The position numbers were made by a program, and so were the translations under genes. From Ramlibacter paludis (GTDB lineage: Bacteria > Pseudomonadota > Gammaproteobacteria > Burkholderiales > Burkholderiaceae_C): a stretch of DNA of 64,000 nt. Below are positions 35,564-48,840 of the stretch, in pieces. Below the pieces are notes generated by a model that saw nothing but the letters and a program-made list of their open reading frames with translations, was not told the DNA's origin and did not search any database. Location: positions 28,400 through 92,399 of the forward strand of contig NZ_JAKLTM010000010.1 in assembly GCF_022012305.1 (NCBI RefSeq). Direction: 5' to 3'. How positions within the stretch are numbered: position 1 is the stretch's first letter; each line of letters begins with the position of its first letter.

Positions 35564-36325
35564 ATGAAAGTCGAATGGCCTTCGGTGCTCTGGATCGCCC
35601 GCCACGGGCAGAGCGCCGGCAACGTGGCGCGCGACGCGGCCGAGGCCGCCGGGCTGGCGCTGATCGATATCGAGTTCCGCGACATCGACACGCCGCTGTC
35701 GGACCTGGGCATGGAGCAGTCGCGCGCCCTGGGCCGGTGGTTCGCGCAACTGCCGGCCAACGAGCGACCGGAGGTCGTGCTGTGCTCGCCCTACATCCGC
35801 GCGCGCGACACGGCGCGGCTGCTGCTGGAGACGGCCGGCATGCAACCGGGCAAGCACGTGCGCATGCGCATGGACGAACGCCTGCGCGAAAAGGAATTCG
35901 GCGTGCTGGACCGGCTCACGCGCTTCGGCATCAAGGAGAAGTATCCGGACCTCGACCACCAGCGCGGCCACGTCGGCAAGTTCTACTTCCGCCCGCCCGG
36001 CGGCGAAAGCTGGTGCGACGTGATCCTGCGCCTGCGGAGCCTGACGGAGATGATCACCCGCGAGCACGCCAACGAACGCGTGCTGGTGGTTGCGCACCAG
36101 GTCATCGTGAACTGCATGCGCTACCTCATCGAGAACCTCGACGAGGCGCAGATCCTTGCCATCGACAAGATGGGCGACGTGCCCAATTGCGCCATCACGT
36201 CGTACCGGCGCGACCACGCAGCGGATGCGCTGGCGCTGGACCTGGTGAACTTCATCGCGCCGCTGCAGCAATCCGGTGCGCCGGTCACGGCGGCGCCCGA
36301 CGTGCCGGCCGCGCCCAAGCCATGA
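35564..36325 (+). CDS. Histidine phosphatase superfamily (phosphoglycerate mutase-like) protein
   Basis: A 253-residue member of the RHG phosphatase family. The phosphohistidine motif is 'LWIARHGQSAGNVARDAAEAAG'; then 'TPLSDLGMEQSRALGRWFAQL', 'LCSPYIRARDTARLLLE', the acid region 'MDERLREKEFGVLDRLT' and the second His in 'VLVVAHQVIVNCMRYLIENL'. Unlike plain SixA or PhoE types it has an insert with 'HVGKFYFRPPGGESWCDVILRLRSL', reminiscent of the 6-phosphofructo-2-kinase/phosphatase style. Substrate unknown. Coupled to the downstream hydrate dehydratase (ATGA overlap), so perhaps linked to metabolite repair. Confidence 0.87.
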   Translation: MKVEWPSVLWIARHGQSAGNVARDAAEAAGLALIDIEFRDIDTPLSDLGMEQSRALGRWFAQLPANERPEVVLCSPYIRARDTARLLLETAGMQPGKHVRMRMDERLREKEFGVLDRLTRFGIKEKYPDLDHQRGHVGKFYFRPPGGESWCDVILRLRSLTEMITREHANERVLVVAHQVIVNCMRYLIENLDEAQILAIDKMGDVPNCAITSYRRDHAADALALDLVNFIAPLQQSGAPVTAAPDVPAAPKP

Positions 36326-37194
36326 AGTGCGTCGCCGTCGACGAGGCGCTGCTGCGCGCCTGGCCCTTGCCTGCGCCGGACGGCGACGGCGACAAGGAAA
36401 GCCGGGGCCGCGTGCTCGTGATCGCTGGCAGCCGCGAAATCCCGGGTGCCGCCGTGCTGGCAGCGACCGCGGCCTTGCGCGCCGGCGCCGGCAAGCTGCT
36501 GGTGGCGACGCCCGCGTCGGTCTGGCAACTGGTGGCCGCCGCCCTGCCCGAAGCGCGCGTCATTGCCTTGCCCGAAAGCAAGGACGGCGGCGTGGAGCCC
36601 GAAGCCGTGGACCTGGTCGCGTCCTGCGCGGACAGCACGGCCTGCGTGCTCGTGGGCCCCGGCATGATGGGCGAGGCCACGACCGCCGCATTCGTGGAGG
36701 GCCTGTTGCCGCGTTTCCGCAATTCCACCGTGGTGCTCGACGCGCTGGGCATGGAATGCGTGCGCGGCGGCAAGCGCTTCAGCCAGCCGGTCATCCTGAC
36801 GCCGCATGCCGGCGAGATGGCGCACCTGACCGGCGACGAGAAGGAAGACCTGCAGTCCGACCCGGTGGCGGCTGCCGTGCGGCATGCCCGCGAGTGGCAG
36901 GCCGTGCTCGCGCTCAAGGGCGCGACGACCTGCATCGCGGCGCCCGACGGCAAGGCCTGGCGGCACGAGTCCAGGACTCCAGGGCTGGGCACTTCGGGCT
37001 CGGGCGATGTGCTGGCCGGCCTGATCGCGGGGCTCGCCGCGCGCGGCGCCACGCCGGAGCAAGCGGTGGTGTGGGGCGTTGCGCTGCATGCGCGCGCGGG
37101 CGAGACGCAGGCGCTGCGCACGGGCAAGGTGGGCTACCTGGCGCGCGAACTGGCGGCGGAAGTGCCCGCGTTGCTGGACCTGCTCGGCCCTTAG
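36322..37194 (+). CDS. nnrD: ADP/ATP-dependent NAD(P)H-hydrate dehydratase
   Basis: A 290-residue repair enzyme of the ribokinase-like YjeF C-terminal (carbohydrate kinase) family that restores NAD(P)H from its hydrated form. Seen: 'SRGRVLVIAGSREIPGAAVLAATAALRAGAGKLLVATP', 'ACVLVGPGMM', 'STVVLDALGMECV', 'VILTPHAGEMAHLTG' and the nucleotide-binding 'TPGLGTSGSGDVLAGLIAGLAARG'. The epimerase half (NnrE) is not fused here. ATG overlaps the stop of the phosphatase gene. It converges on the extra atpC gene with an 8-base gap. Confidence 0.9.
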   Translation: MKCVAVDEALLRAWPLPAPDGDGDKESRGRVLVIAGSREIPGAAVLAATAALRAGAGKLLVATPASVWQLVAAALPEARVIALPESKDGGVEPEAVDLVASCADSTACVLVGPGMMGEATTAAFVEGLLPRFRNSTVVLDALGMECVRGGKRFSQPVILTPHAGEMAHLTGDEKEDLQSDPVAAAVRHAREWQAVLALKGATTCIAAPDGKAWRHESRTPGLGTSGSGDVLAGLIAGLAARGATPEQAVVWGVALHARAGETQALRTGKVGYLARELAAEVPALLDLLGP

Positions 37195-37202
37195 GCTGGG
37201 CT

Positions 37203-37625
37203 CTACTTCTTGCGCAGGTACTTGCGCAGCGCCGCCATTTCCGCGACCGCGACGGCGAGTTCCGACTGCGCCCGGGCGAGGTCGATCTCGCTCTTCGCGT
37301 TCTTCAGCGCCTCTTCGGCTTCCGCCTTCGCCTGCGCGGCCTTCTGCTCGTCGAGGTCCTTGCCGCGAATCGCCGTGTCCGAGAGCACCGTCACGCGATC
37401 GGGCTGCACTTCGAGGATGCCGCCGGCAATGAAGACGAATTCCTCGCCGCCTTCGGCCGTCTCGATGCGTACCGCGCCTGGCTTCACCCGCGTGATCAGC
37501 GGGGTGTGGCGCGGATAGATGCCGAGTTCGCCGGTTTCGCCGGGCAGCACGACGAAGCGCGCCTTGCCGGAAAAGATGGATTCCTGGGCGCTGACGACGT
37601 CGACGAGGAGGAAGGTGTCGGCCAT
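37203..37625 (-). CDS. atpC: Second (duplicate) F1-ATPase epsilon subunit
   Basis: A 140-residue epsilon subunit, about 80% identical by hand alignment to the atpC just upstream (133 aligned residues, roughly 27 differences). Beta-sandwich '[47 protein letters not shown]' and the two-helix C-terminal domain '[37 protein letters not shown]' are intact, so no sign of decay in the reading frame. It lies 90 bases beyond the operonic atpC, after an intrinsic terminator, and no good ribosome-binding site precedes its ATG. Expression therefore needs read-through or a promoter not recognised. A recent-looking tandem duplicate; function uncertain. Confidence 0.88.
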   Translation of the reverse strand: MADTFLLVDVVSAQESIFSGKARFVVLPGETGELGIYPRHTPLITRVKPGAVRIETAEGGEEFVFIAGGILEVQPDRVTVLSDTAIRGKDLDEQKAAQAKAEAEEALKNAKSEIDLARAQSELAVAVAEMAALRKYLRKK

Positions 37626-37641
37626 GCGCGATTCTGCACCG

Positions 37642-37677
37642 CAAATAAAAAAGCCCCGGTACTTGCGGACCGGGGCT
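37642..37677 (-). terminator. Intrinsic terminator of the atp operon, between the two atpC copies
   Basis: Reading leftward, AGCCCCGGT (37677-37669) pairs perfectly with ACCGGGGCT (37660-37652) around an 8-base loop, followed by TTTTTTATTTG. This is a classic GC stem plus T-tract and should end transcription of atpIBEFHAGDC before the duplicate atpC. Confidence 0.85.
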
Positions 37678-37715
37678 CGAGTGCGCTGGTTTTTAGCGCT
37701 TGTTATTCAGTGTGC

Positions 37716-38143
37716 TTACTTCGCCTGGCGGTACTTGCGCAGCGCGGCGATCTGGGCGGCCATGACCGCCAGCTCCGACTGCGCCTTGGCGATGTCGATC
37801 TCGTTCTTGGCGTTCTTCAGCGCTTCCTCGGCGGCGGCCTTGGCTTCGTTGGCCTTCTCCTCGTCGAGGTCGCGGCCGCGGATCGCGGTGTCGGACAGCA
37901 CGATCACCCGGTTGGGCTGCACTTCCAGGATGCCGCCGGCGACGAAGACGAATTCCTCGCTGCCGTCGGCCTTCTCGATGCGCACCGAACCCGGCTTCAC
38001 GCGCGTGATCAGCGGCGTGTGGCGGGGGAAGATGCCGAGCTCGCCGGCTTCGCCCGGCAGCGCGACGAAGCGCGCTTCACCGGAGAAGATGGACTCCTCG
38101 GCACTCACCACGTCCACGTGGATGGTGTGCGGCGCGTCAGCCA

Positions 38144-38144
<1 letters not shown>
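37716..38144 (-). CDS. atpC: F1Fo ATP synthase epsilon subunit
   Basis: A 142-residue epsilon subunit of the F1 central stalk, which couples gamma rotation and inhibits ATP hydrolysis. Core: '[81 protein letters not shown]', then the helical C-terminal domain. Its ATG shares one base with the atpD TAA (TAATG), showing translational coupling; this is the operonic copy. Length matches E. coli (139). An intrinsic terminator follows. Confidence 0.96.
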
Positions 38145-39568
<1,424 letters not shown>

Positions 39569-40447
39569 TTAAACAGCCGCCGCCCCAGACACGATCTCCG
39601 AAAGCTCTTTCGTGATCGCGGCCTGGCGCGTCTTGTTGTAGACCAGCTTGAGTTCGCCGATGAGGTTGCCCGCGTTGTCGGTGGCGGCCTTCATGGCCAC
39701 CATGCGCGCGGACTGTTCGGAAGCCATGTTCTCGGCCACCGCCTGGTAGACCAGGGCTTCGACGTAACGCAGCAGCAATTCGTCGATGACGCTCTGCGCA
39801 TCCGGCTCGTAGATGTAATCCCAGCCCGGCTCGCCACCCGCAGCCTTGGCTTCGGCCTGCATCTTGGCGGCGGACAGGGGCAGCAGCTGCTCCAGCACCG
39901 GCTCCTGCCGCATCGTGTTGATGAACTTCGTGTACGCGATGTACACGGCGCTCAGCTGGCCCGCGGCGTACTGGTCCAGCAGCACCTTGACTGGCCCGAT
40001 CAGGCGGTCCAGGTGCGGCGTGTCGCCGAGTTGCGTCACGTGCGACACCACCTGCGCGCCGATGCGGTTCAGGAAGCCGAGGCCCCGGTTGCCGATCGCG
40101 ACCGTCTGCGTGTTGACGCCGTCGGCCTGCAGCTCGCGCAGCTTGCCGGTGACGGCGCGTAGCACGTTGGTGTTGAGGCCGCCGCACAGACCCTTGTCGG
40201 TCGAGACCACGATGATGCCCGCAGCCTTCACGTCGTTCGTCTTCATGAACGCGTGCGTGTACTCCGGGTTGGCCTTGCCGAGGTTGGCGGCGATGTTGCG
40301 CACCTTGTCGCTGTAGGGCCGGGCGTTCCGCATCCGCTCCTGCGCCTTGCGCATCTTGCTCGCGGCCACCATTTCCATGGCCTTGGTGATCTTGCGGGTG
40401 GATTCCACCGACTTGATCTTGCCGCGAATTTCCTTGCCTGCAGCCAT
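39569..40447 (-). CDS. atpG: F1Fo ATP synthase gamma subunit
   Basis: A 292-residue rotor shaft protein. N-terminal helix '[35 protein letters not shown]', Rossmann part '[25 protein letters not shown]', and the C-terminal signature '[49 protein letters not shown]' (here '[16 protein letters not shown]'), the long helix that turns inside alpha3beta3. Length like E. coli (287). Confidence 0.97.
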   Translation of the reverse strand: MAAGKEIRGKIKSVESTRKITKAMEMVAASKMRKAQERMRNARPYSDKVRNIAANLGKANPEYTHAFMKTNDVKAAGIIVVSTDKGLCGGLNTNVLRAVTGKLRELQADGVNTQTVAIGNRGLGFLNRIGAQVVSHVTQLGDTPHLDRLIGPVKVLLDQYAAGQLSAVYIAYTKFINTMRQEPVLEQLLPLSAAKMQAEAKAAGGEPGWDYIYEPDAQSVIDELLLRYVEALVYQAVAENMASEQSARMVAMKAATDNAGNLIGELKLVYNKTRQAAITKELSEIVSGAAAV

Positions 40448-40511
40448 TACTTTTCCTTTGTGGGACAGACCAGAGCGCGATGCGCCTGCTCCGTCCTCAA
40501 CTGATCAATGG

Positions 40512-42065
<1,554 letters not shown>

Positions 42066-42094
42066 GACTCTGTCCTAGTGGGGGCGTAACGGCA

Positions 42095-42625
42095 TCAGGC
42101 CGTCAGCGCGACTTTCATTTGTTCCAGGCGGGCCTTGACCGAGGTGTCCAGCACTTCGTCGCCCACCACCACGCGGATGCCGCCGATGAGGGACGGGTCT
42201 TCCTGCACGGAGAGATTGAGCTTACGGCCAAAGCGCTTCTCGAGGGCCTGCGCGACGCGCGGCAGCGCGTCCTGGGCGATCGGGAAGGCGCTGTAGACGA
42301 TGGCATCGGACGAGCCGCCCTGCGCGTTCTTCATGGCGCGGAACTGCTGCGCGATCTCGGGGAGCGCCGCCAGGCGGCCGTTCTCGATGATGGTGCGCAG
42401 GAAGTTCTGGCCGGCCGCGGGCAGCTGCACGCGCGCGACTTCGGTCACGAGCGCGTACACCTGGTCGTTGCCGACCTTCGGGTTGCCGGCGTACTGCTGC
42501 AGCTGGGCATTGCCCGCCACGGCGGCAAGCGCGTCCAGCCATTGCAGGGCGCCGCTCGCGTCCGTCTTCGACGCATCGAACAGCGCCTCGGCGTACGGGC
42601 GGGCGATGGTGGCGAGTTCTGCCAT
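42095..42625 (-). CDS. atpH: F1Fo ATP synthase delta subunit (OSCP)
   Basis: A 176-residue peripheral-stalk protein binding the top of F1 to the b dimer. '[35 protein letters not shown]' is the helical N-terminal domain; the C-terminal '[40 protein letters not shown]' carries the delta signature. Length equals the family norm (177 in E. coli). Ten bases separate it from atpF. Confidence 0.96.
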   Translation of the reverse strand: MAELATIARPYAEALFDASKTDASGALQWLDALAAVAGNAQLQQYAGNPKVGNDQVYALVTEVARVQLPAAGQNFLRTIIENGRLAALPEIAQQFRAMKNAQGGSSDAIVYSAFPIAQDALPRVAQALEKRFGRKLNLSVQEDPSLIGGIRVVVGDEVLDTSVKARLEQMKVALTA

Positions 42626-42635
42626 GTTCGCGTCC

Positions 42636-43106
42636 TTACAGCTCGGTCTGCAGGCGGCTGAGCAGCTCGGCGTGAACGCTGGGGTTCACTTCCTTGCGCA
42701 GGATCTGCTCGGCGCCCTTGACGGCCAGGGCGGCAACCTGCTCGCGCAGGGCCTCGCGGGCCTTGACGGTCTGCTGCTCGGCCTCGACACGGGCGGCGGC
42801 GACGATCTTGGCGCCTTCTTCCGTGGCGCGGGCCTTGGCTTCCTCGACGATCGCCTGGGCGCGACGCTCGGCGTCGGCCAGCAGGGTTGCCGTCTGGTTG
42901 CGCGACTGGGCCAGCTCCTGCTCGACGCGCTTGTCGGCGGCAGCCAGTTCGGCCTTCGCCTTGTCGGCGGCGGCCAGGCCGTCGGCGATCTTGCGCGCGC
43001 GCTCGTCCAGCGCCGCGGCGATCGGCGGCCAGACGAATTTCATCGTGAACCCGACCAGGATCAGGAACACGATCATCTGAATGATGAGGGTGCCGGTGAT
43101 GCTCAC
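42636..43106 (-). CDS. atpF: F1Fo ATP synthase b subunit
   Basis: A 156-residue stalk subunit with one N-terminal membrane helix ('[25 protein letters not shown]') and a long charged coiled coil rich in Ala, Glu, Lys and Arg ('[53 protein letters not shown]...'). Length is the same as E. coli b (156). Between atpE and atpH in standard order; 66 bases separate it from atpE. Confidence 0.96.
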   Translation of the reverse strand: MSITGTLIIQMIVFLILVGFTMKFVWPPIAAALDERARKIADGLAAADKAKAELAAADKRVEQELAQSRNQTATLLADAERRAQAIVEEAKARATEEGAKIVAAARVEAEQQTVKAREALREQVAALAVKGAEQILRKEVNPSVHAELLSRLQTEL

Positions 43107-43172
43107 TTTTTCATCCTTGCTCCCGGGCGCGGAGGCTGGCGGGAATGGGTTGGACCGAAAGGATGGGACTTC

Positions 43173-44368
<1,196 letters not shown>

Positions 44369-44375
44369 GTTTCTT

Positions 44376-44900
44376 TCAGCTCGATTTCGTCTTGGGCCGC
44401 GGCGCGAACGCCAGGGCAACCCAGTAAACCTTCATTGCGAGGACCAGGCCGATCAGCAATGCCGGCCAGCTCAGTCCCGCCACCAGCCTCGGGGCCATCG
44501 CCATCATGGCGAGGGTCAAGGCGATCTTCACCATCTCCCACAGCAGGAAACCGACTGCGGCGGTTCCCGCGTTGAGCGATGAAAACTTTCCGGTCAGGCC
44601 GCGCGCGAACACCGCCGCGGGAATCACCACAGCCAATGCACCGTATGCAACCGACCAGCCCACGTTCTGCCTGCCGGTGAGCACCCAGGCGGCCAGGGCC
44701 GCCACGACACCCACCAAGACCTGCCCCGCCACCACCCACCACGGGGACACCGCGGGGTTCTGCTCGCGCACCAATCGCGCCTGTTCGGCGGTCAACGGCT
44801 GGACGGGGGAGGTCTCCTCCGGATCTTCAGGCAGGGGCGCGATTGTTTTGGTTGGATTGCCCGCCACTGTTGGCCCTGAAAATTTTGGAAAGCCTCCCAT
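44376..44900 (-). CDS. atpI: ATP synthase accessory protein I (AtpI-like)
   Basis: A 174-residue protein at the head of the atp operon, with a ~45-residue polar N-terminus and four membrane helices ('[25 protein letters not shown]', '[22 protein letters not shown]', '[23 protein letters not shown]' and '[21 protein letters not shown]'). Position, size and helix pattern fit AtpI, which aids c-ring assembly. Start is uncertain: the ATG at 44900 lies within a TATAAT, so if that is the -10, a GTG at 44867 preceded by CAGGG is the more likely start. Confidence 0.85.
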   Translation of the reverse strand: MGGFPKFSGPTVAGNPTKTIAPLPEDPEETSPVQPLTAEQARLVREQNPAVSPWWVVAGQVLVGVVAALAAWVLTGRQNVGWSVAYGALAVVIPAAVFARGLTGKFSSLNAGTAAVGFLLWEMVKIALTLAMMAMAPRLVAGLSWPALLIGLVLAMKVYWVALAFAPRPKTKSS

Positions 44901-44904
44901 TATA
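44899..44904 (-). promoter_or_regulatory. Candidate -10 (TATAAT) for the atp operon
   Basis: On the minus strand a perfect TATAAT sits 68 bases from the divergent CopD-like gene; no consensus -35 is present 17 bases upstream (CCGGAC-like). It overlaps the first ATG of atpI. A perfect -10 is rare in DNA this GC-rich, which is why it is reported. Confidence 0.4.
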
Positions 44905-44968
44905 AGTAGAAACCCAGCCCGGTCCGGAAGTCCCCCAACACGAGTCCGGTGGGCTTGACAATCGCCGC

Positions 44969-45412
44969 ATGCGCAACCTGCTTCTCTTCTTCCACATCGC
45001 CGGGGCCATCTTCTGGATGGGCGGCATGGCTTTCATGGTCATGGCCTTGCGGCCGGCACTCGGCGCGCTGCAGCCGCCGCAGCGCCTGCCGCTGGTGGTG
45101 GAAGTGCTGCGTCGCTTCTTCGTGGTGGTGATGGTGAGCATCGTGCTGCTGCTGGCGACCGGCGGCATGCTGCTGATGCAGGCGGCCGGCGGCGCCACGC
45201 CACCCGGCTGGCACGCGATGGCCGCCCTGGGCATCGTGATGATGCTGGTGTTCGGCCACATCTTCTTCGGGCCGTGGCGGCGCCTGAAGCAGGCAGTGGC
45301 GGCGCAGGACTGGCCGGAGGCCGGCAAGCGCGTGCAGCAGATCGCGCTGCTGGTGAAGATGAACCTGGCGATCGGCTGGGTGGCGATCGCGGCGGTGCTG
45401 CTCTGGCGCTGA
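44969..45412 (+). CDS. CopD-like small membrane protein
   Basis: A 147-residue protein with four membrane helices: 'LLLFFHIAGAIFWMGGMAFMVMALRPALG', 'VVVMVSIVLLLATGGMLLMQAAGG', 'HAMAALGIVMMLVFGHIFFGPWRR' and 'LLVKMNLAIGWVAIAAVLLWR'. The 'FHI.GAIFWMGGM.F' start and 'GHIFF' His fit the CopD-type copper-resistance membrane domain. It could handle copper or heme; no cupredoxin partner is next to it. Divergent from the atp operon. Confidence 0.82.
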   Translation: MRNLLLFFHIAGAIFWMGGMAFMVMALRPALGALQPPQRLPLVVEVLRRFFVVVMVSIVLLLATGGMLLMQAAGGATPPGWHAMAALGIVMMLVFGHIFFGPWRRLKQAVAAQDWPEAGKRVQQIALLVKMNLAIGWVAIAAVLLWR

Positions 45413-45431
45413 AGCAGGGAGAATGGGGGCC

Positions 45432-46316
45432 ATGACCGAACCCATTCCCGCCCTTCCCTGCTGGCTCGACGGCGAGCTCGGCAACATCCGCGACGCCAAG
45501 GTCAGCGTGCTCGACCGCGGCTTCATCTTCGGCGACGGCGTCTACGAAGTGGTGCCTGCGTACAACGGCCGGCCCTTCCGCTTCGAGGAACACATGGCCC
45601 GCCTCGACCGCAGCCTCGGCGAAATGCGCATCCGCAACCCGATGGACCGCGCCGGCTGGCGCCAGGTCGTCGAGCAGCTGATCGACGCCTACGCCGCGCA
45701 CGTCGGCAAGAAGAAGGAAGACACCAACCAGCTGGTCTACCTGCAGGTGACGCGCGGCGTGGCGATGCGCGACCACGTCATGCCGGCGGACATCACGCCG
45801 ACCGTGTTCGGCATGGTCAACCGCCTCTACATCTACCCGGCCGAGGAGCGCGCCAAGGGCGTGGCCTGCGTCACCGCGGACGACTTCCGCTGGAAGAAGG
45901 CCCACATCAAGAGCACCAGCCTGGCCGGTGCGGTGCTGTCGCGGCAGATGAGCGCCGATGTCGGCGGCAACGAGACCATCATGTTCCGCGACGGTTCGCT
46001 CAGCGAAGCCGCCGCTTCCAACGTCTGGGTGGTGAAGAAGGGCATGGTGCTGGGCGCGCCGAAGGACAACCTGGTGCTGGAAGGCATCCGCTACGGCCTG
46101 ATCGAACAGCTGTGCCGCGACGCGGGCATTCCCTTCCAGCTGCGCCGGGTGACGCGCGCCGAAGTCGAGGGCGCCGACGAGATCATCCTGTCGTCCGCCA
46201 CCAAGGAAGTCCTGCCCTGCACGCAGCTGGACGGCAAGCCAGTTGGAAATGGCAAGCCCGGCCCCATTTACGAGAAGTTGTTTGCTGGCTATCAGCAAGC
46301 CAAACTGGCTCAATAA
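45432..46316 (+). CDS. dat: D-amino-acid transaminase (class IV PLP aminotransferase)
   Basis: A 294-residue PLP enzyme of fold type IV interconverting D-alanine and D-glutamate. 'PCWLDGELGNIRDAKVSVLDRGFIFGDGVYEVVPAYNGRPFRFEEHMARLDRSLGEM' is the usual N-terminus; the PLP-binding Lys is in 'FRWKKAHIKSTSLAGAVL', and 'GSLSEAAASNVWVVKKG...LVLEGIRYGLIEQLCRDAGI' follows. Branched-chain aminotransferase is the alternative, but neighbours (DUF493, lipB, lipA) match the dat-ybeD-lipBA cluster of Burkholderiales. The ATG at 45432 is preferred over one at 45423. Stop is immediately followed by the DUF493 ATG. Confidence 0.9.
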   Translation: MTEPIPALPCWLDGELGNIRDAKVSVLDRGFIFGDGVYEVVPAYNGRPFRFEEHMARLDRSLGEMRIRNPMDRAGWRQVVEQLIDAYAAHVGKKKEDTNQLVYLQVTRGVAMRDHVMPADITPTVFGMVNRLYIYPAEERAKGVACVTADDFRWKKAHIKSTSLAGAVLSRQMSADVGGNETIMFRDGSLSEAAASNVWVVKKGMVLGAPKDNLVLEGIRYGLIEQLCRDAGIPFQLRRVTRAEVEGADEIILSSATKEVLPCTQLDGKPVGNGKPGPIYEKLFAGYQQAKLAQ

Positions 46317-46628
46317 ATGTCCGCCTCCATCTATCCGCCCGCCCCGCCCCCCGCCCCGGTCGATTCCCGCAAGGAGTCGCTGATCGAGTACCCCTCGCGC
46401 TTCCCCATCAAGGTGATGGGCGCGAAGGCCGACGGCTTCGTGCACGCCGTCACCACCATCGCCCGCCAGTTCGACCCCGAATTCGACGCGGCGACGGTCG
46501 AATTGCGCGACAGCAGCAAGGGCAACTACCTGGGCATCACCATCACGGTGAAGGCGACCAGCCGCGAGCAGCTGGACAACCTGTACCGGGCGCTGACCTC
46601 GCACCCGATGGTGAAGGTCGTCCTCTGA
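46317..46628 (+). CDS. DUF493 (YbeD-family) protein
   Basis: A 103-residue protein with the ACT-like DUF493 fold: '[84 protein letters not shown]'. Its E. coli homologue YbeD lies next to lipB and has no assigned catalytic role; regulatory binding is suspected. The ATG follows the dat TAA without a gap, and lipB starts four bases after its stop. Confidence 0.92.
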   Translation: MSASIYPPAPPPAPVDSRKESLIEYPSRFPIKVMGAKADGFVHAVTTIARQFDPEFDAATVELRDSSKGNYLGITITVKATSREQLDNLYRALTSHPMVKVVL

Positions 46629-46632
46629 TTCC

Positions 46633-47289
46633 GTGCAAGTGAAGGTGCTCGGGCGGGTGGACTACCTGCCCACGTACCAGGCGATGCAGGCCTTCACCGA
46701 GGCCCGCGGCCCGGACACGCCGGACGAATTGTGGGTGTGCGAACACCCGCCGACCTTCACGCAGGGCCTGGCCGGCAAGGACGATCACCTGCTCGCGCCC
46801 GGGGACATCCCGGTCGTGCAGACCAACCGCGGCGGCCAGGTCACGTACCACGGGCCGGGGCAGGTGGTCGCCTATCCACTCCTCGACCTGAAGCGCGCCG
46901 GCTACTTCGTCAAGGAATACGTCTACCGGATCGAAGAGGCGGTGATCCGCACGCTGTGGGAATACGGCGTGACGGGGCACCGGGTGGCCGGCGCGCCGGG
47001 CATCTACGTGCGGCTGGCCGATCCGGCCGGCCACGGCGTCAGCCCCCGCGACGGCCAATTCGACGGCCTCGGCAAGATCGCCGCGCTCGGCATCAAGGTC
47101 TCGCGCCACTGCACCTACCACGGCGTGGCGCTGAACGTCGCCATGGACCTGGAACCCTTCGGCCGGATCAACCCTTGCGGCTACGCCGGGCTGGAAACCG
47201 TCGACCTCTCTAAAATCGGGGTTTCCACCAGCTGGAACGATGCCGCCGCCCTCCTGGCCGGCAAGCTCCAGGCCCTGCTGGCTCCCTAA
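46633..47289 (+). CDS. lipB: Octanoyl-ACP:protein N-octanoyltransferase
   Basis: A 218-residue enzyme moving octanoate from acyl carrier protein onto lipoyl domains. Seen: '[24 protein letters not shown]', '[28 protein letters not shown]', the active-site Lys in '[30 protein letters not shown]' and the nucleophilic Cys in '[11 protein letters not shown]'. Start codon is GTG at 46633. Lies seven bases before lipA. Confidence 0.96.
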   Translation: MQVKVLGRVDYLPTYQAMQAFTEARGPDTPDELWVCEHPPTFTQGLAGKDDHLLAPGDIPVVQTNRGGQVTYHGPGQVVAYPLLDLKRAGYFVKEYVYRIEEAVIRTLWEYGVTGHRVAGAPGIYVRLADPAGHGVSPRDGQFDGLGKIAALGIKVSRHCTYHGVALNVAMDLEPFGRINPCGYAGLETVDLSKIGVSTSWNDAAALLAGKLQALLAP

Positions 47290-47296
47290 GGATCCC

Positions 47297-48289
47297 ATGA
47301 GCTCGAATCCCGTCGTCCGCGAAGCGCAATCCGTCGACAGCTACCAGGCCACCGCCAAGCAGAAGGCCGCCGCCAAGCTGTCGCGCATCCCGGTGAAGGT
47401 GGAAGCGGGCGAGGTGCTGAAGAAGCCGGACTGGATCCGCGTCAAGGCCGGCAGCGCCTCGTCGCGTTTCTACGAGATCAAGCAGATCCTTCGCGAGCAC
47501 AAGCTGCACACCGTGTGCGAGGAAGCCAGCTGCCCCAACATCGGCGAATGCTTCGGCAAGGGCACGGCGACCTTCATGATCATGGGCGACAAGTGCACCC
47601 GCCGCTGCCCGTTCTGCGACGTGGGCCATGGCCGCCCCGATCCCCTGGACGTGAACGAGCCGGAGAACCTGGCCAAGACCATCGCCGCGCTCAAGCTGAA
47701 GTACGTGGTGATCACCAGCGTGGACCGCGACGACCTGCGCGACGGCGGCGCCGGCCACTTCGTCGAGTGCATTCGCAAGACGCGCGAGCTTTCGCCGCAG
47801 ACCACGATCGAAGTGCTGGTGCCCGACTTCCGCGGCCGCGACGACCGCGCGCTGGAGATCCTGAAGGCCGCGCCGCCGGACGTGATGAACCACAACCTGG
47901 AAACCATCCCGCGCCTGTACAAGGAAGCGCGCCCGGGCTCCGACTACCAGTTCAGCCTGAACCTGCTGAAGAAGTTCAAGGCGCTGCATCCCGGCGTGCC
48001 GACCAAGAGCGGCCTGATGGTGGGCCTGGGCGAGACCGACGAGGAAATCCTGGACGTGATGCGCGACATGCGCGCGCACGGCATCGACATGCTGACCATC
48101 GGCCAGTACCTTGCCCCGACCACGTCGCACCTGCCGGTGCGCCGCTACGTGCATCCGGACACGTTCAAGATGTTCGAAGCGAAGGCGCTCGAGATGGGTT
48201 TCAGCCACGCGGCCGTCGGCGCGATGGTGCGCAGCTCGTACCACGCCGACCAGCAGGCGCACGCCGCCGGCGTTTCCATCGGCGCCTGA
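47297..48289 (+). CDS. lipA: Lipoyl synthase
   Basis: A 330-residue radical-SAM enzyme inserting two sulfurs into octanoyl groups. The auxiliary cluster motif '[24 protein letters not shown]' and the radical-SAM motif '[17 protein letters not shown]' (CxxxCxxC) are complete; '[20 protein letters not shown]', '[25 protein letters not shown]' and '[16 protein letters not shown]' follow; the C-terminal 'VRSSYHAD' has the RSSY Ser ligand. Start 47297 is preceded by AAGGA. Last gene of the dat-lipA run; a short stem (GCCTGA...TCAGGC) spans both convergent stops. Confidence 0.97.
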   Translation: MSSNPVVREAQSVDSYQATAKQKAAAKLSRIPVKVEAGEVLKKPDWIRVKAGSASSRFYEIKQILREHKLHTVCEEASCPNIGECFGKGTATFMIMGDKCTRRCPFCDVGHGRPDPLDVNEPENLAKTIAALKLKYVVITSVDRDDLRDGGAGHFVECIRKTRELSPQTTIEVLVPDFRGRDDRALEILKAAPPDVMNHNLETIPRLYKEARPGSDYQFSLNLLKKFKALHPGVPTKSGLMVGLGETDEEILDVMRDMRAHGIDMLTIGQYLAPTTSHLPVRRYVHPDTFKMFEAKALEMGFSHAAVGAMVRSSYHADQQAHAAGVSIGA

Positions 48290-48293
48290 GCCT

Positions 48294-48803
48294 TCAGGCC
48301 AGCAGCCGCTCCATGTACGCGGCCTCCGGCCCGTAATCCTTCAGCCGCTCCCGCATCCCCGGCAACTCCCGCGGCGCATAGCCCAGGCGGCGCCAGAACC
48401 CGGCTGCATCCCCGACAGCCACCAGCGCGGCCCGCCGCAAGCCCAGCGCCCGCGCCCGGTCCACCGCTACGTGGTGCAGCCGCGCCGCCACCCCGCGCCC
48501 CTTGGCCCGCGCATCCACCGCGCAGTCGTGCAGGTACCAGCAGCTGGCCGCTTGCGGCAAGCAGTCGAGGATCGCATCCAGTGCCGGCGGCACGGCCTCG
48601 CGCCAGGGATGCGAGACCAGGTAGCCCTGCAAGTGCCCATCGGGCGCGAAATCGACCAGGCAGAACTGCGGCGCCAGCGCCATGCGGTTGGCATAGACCT
48701 CGACCCGCTCCGGCTCGAAGTCCGCGCCGGCATAGGCCTGCTCCTGCAAGGCCAGGACGTGCGGCAGGTCGGCCTTCTGCATGGGACGGATCGCGTGCTG
48801 CAT
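48294..48803 (-). CDS. GNAT-family N-acetyltransferase
   Basis: A 169-residue acetyltransferase: 'IRPMQKADLPHVLALQEQAYAGADFEP', the beta4 strand 'CWYLHDCAVDARAKGRGVAARLHHVAVDRARALGL' with the acetyl-CoA pyrophosphate loop (RGxGxA-like 'KGRGVA'), and 'FWRRLGYA'. The substrate is unknown. The start ATG at 48803 lies 37 bases from the divergent exporter gene. Confidence 0.87.
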   Translation of the reverse strand: MQHAIRPMQKADLPHVLALQEQAYAGADFEPERVEVYANRMALAPQFCLVDFAPDGHLQGYLVSHPWREAVPPALDAILDCLPQAASCWYLHDCAVDARAKGRGVAARLHHVAVDRARALGLRRAALVAVGDAAGFWRRLGYAPRELPGMRERLKDYGPEAAYMERLLA

Positions 48804-48840
48804 GGATGGCGCCAAGCATAGACCGCTACAGTCACGCCCC

